The notes under the pieces were generated by a model. It was not told where the DNA came from. It did not search any database and worked only from the letters and a program-made list of their open reading frames with translations. A program made the translations under genes and the position numbers. From Sialis fuliginosa (taxonomy: Eukaryota > Arthropoda > Insecta > Megaloptera > Sialidae): a DNA stretch of 64,000 bases. Location of the stretch: the NCBI GenBank assembly GCA_961205875.1, contig OY540810.1, positions 10,106,001 to 10,170,000 of the forward strand, given 5' to 3'. This document shows positions 63,431 to 64,000 of the stretch, piece by piece; the first letter of the stretch is position 1; the number at the start of each line of letters is the position of its first letter.

Positions 63431-63718
63431 CTGGTATTATAAACACAATAACTAAATTAGATAGCTAACAAGTACTTTCAAATGTATTATCAAACAGATT
63501 CAGTTCACTTGAAGTTTTCTGTAGTGTAGGACAATAAGTTTCCTGTAAACATCAGTGATATTCAAACAATGGTGATATTATGAAAATTATCATGTATGGT
63601 CAGAATCATCAACTGTGTTATAATAAGTTGAAGTATCACTGTTTTAAATTTAAAAATTAATACCCTGTTGAAAGTGCTGGTTAGCTATCAAATTTTGTTA
63701 GCTGTTTTATAATACCGG
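63431..63718. mobile_element. Family I MITE, copy 2
   Basis: ATGT|CTGGTATTATAAACACAATAACTAAATTAGATAGCTAACAAGTACTTTCAAATG..CCTGTTGAAAGTGCTGGTTAGCTATCAAATTTTGTTAGCTGTTTTATAATACCGG|ACAT. The inverted ends extend through ATGT/ACAT. Shares the inner phrase CAGTGRTRATATT.. and TGGTGATATT..GAAAATTATYWTGTATG with copy 1. Confidence 0.75.
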
Positions 63719-63852
63719 ACATTAGCATAGATACTATACGATGAAAGGAACAAATTCGTTTAAAATTCAGGTAATTATTTTGTGCAAAAACGCTCGGACC
63801 CGTCGATTAGTATTTTTAGTTGCGGATTTTTTGACAATTTTTTGAAATTGTA

Positions 63853-64000
63853 TACAGGGTGTCTCAGGAAAAACATATGCAGTCATCATTGATTTTTTTT
63901 AATGGAACACCCTATATATTATACCATTTTTGAATTGTGCGATAAATTCTGAACACTTTTTGTACAGCATATCATATCTCTAAAATCAGTGGTTTTTGGA
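63853..64000 (+). repeat. Repeat beginning ACAGGGTGTCTCAGG, cut by the window edge
   Basis: TATACAGGGTGTCTCAGGAAAAACATATGCAGTCATCATTGATTTTTTTTAATGGAACACCCTATATATTATACC has the ACAGGGTGTCC / ACACCCTGTATA phrases common to insect transposon and retrotransposon ends. It may be a tiny element at 63853-63917 or the start of a longer one. The other end is outside the window. Confidence 0.4.

Noticed and set aside
1-64000. tRNA, rRNA, mitochondrial insertions, endogenous viral sequence
   Set aside because: Looked for tRNA-like box B words, rRNA blocks, mitochondrial genes and viral or retroviral protein motifs by eye and found none that could be defended. A tRNAscan-SE and blastx run would be decisive.

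Overview
This is an AT-rich, intron-poor-in-genes stretch of an insect nuclear genome, almost certainly a moth or butterfly. The strongest clues are many non-autonomous Helitron copies whose 3' ends read GAAGTCGCGGGTAACAGCTAGT or close variants (a repeat end typical of Lepidoptera, the Lep1-like group), a second Lepidoptera-style Helitron ending in CCCGG..CCGGG..CTAGT, the GTGCGTGCCCAACACGCACTTAGCCATTTT repeat end near 19.74 kb, and a miniature element with the canonical piggyBac inverted repeat. There is no sign of a bacterial, viral or organellar gene set.

No complete host gene is visible. The only good candidate for host coding sequence is one open reading frame at 61303-61625 (+), flanked by a plausible 3' splice site and a GTAGGT 5' splice site and encoding part of a hydrophobic, probably membrane-spanning protein that I do not recognise. 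The window is best read as intergenic or very large intronic DNA. Several GC- and CpG-richer, repeat-poor patches (about 4.64-4.93, 8.70-8.90, 10.33-10.46, 16.67-16.98, 20.10-20.30, 21.80-22.10, 25.84-26.04, 36.78-37.09, 42.4-42.75, 53.79-53.96, 56.52-56.74 and 62.98-63.29 kb) stand out from the background and are the best places to look for regulatory DNA or untranslated exons.

The rest is a nest of mobile-element remains. 0-9 kb: a Lep1-like Helitron, the first of eight copies or fragments of a TA-flanked mariner-type MITE (called family D here), a tiny piggyBac MITE, a pogo-like MITE holding a perfect 30-bp foldback, and an 875-bp TTAA-flanked piggyBac-like element inserted into an older repeat. 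9-19 kb: repeated families L and M, a 118-bp hAT MITE with a perfect 8-bp target duplication, a Lep1 copy split by the 3' end of a non-LTR retrotransposon, and repeat Z. 19-33 kb: more Z pieces, two 0.88-kb Helitrons head to tail, a large inverted pair of Lep1 pieces, and a 1.13-kb foldback element with arrays of ACACACTT/AAGTGTGT and a broken reading frame. 33-43 kb: a hAT element, a full-length Lep1 Helitron, several long-armed MITEs, and a D element carrying a nested insertion. 43-64 kb: hairpin MITEs, a decayed reverse-transcriptase C-terminus, a 28-bp minisatellite, more Helitrons, the candidate exon and a truncated repeat at the right edge.

Family letters (D, E, H, I, J, K, L, M, N, O, Q, S, T, U, W, Z) are labels coined here for repeats recognised only by comparing parts of this window with each other. 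Superfamily calls rest on terminal motifs and target-site duplications read by eye; no database was searched.
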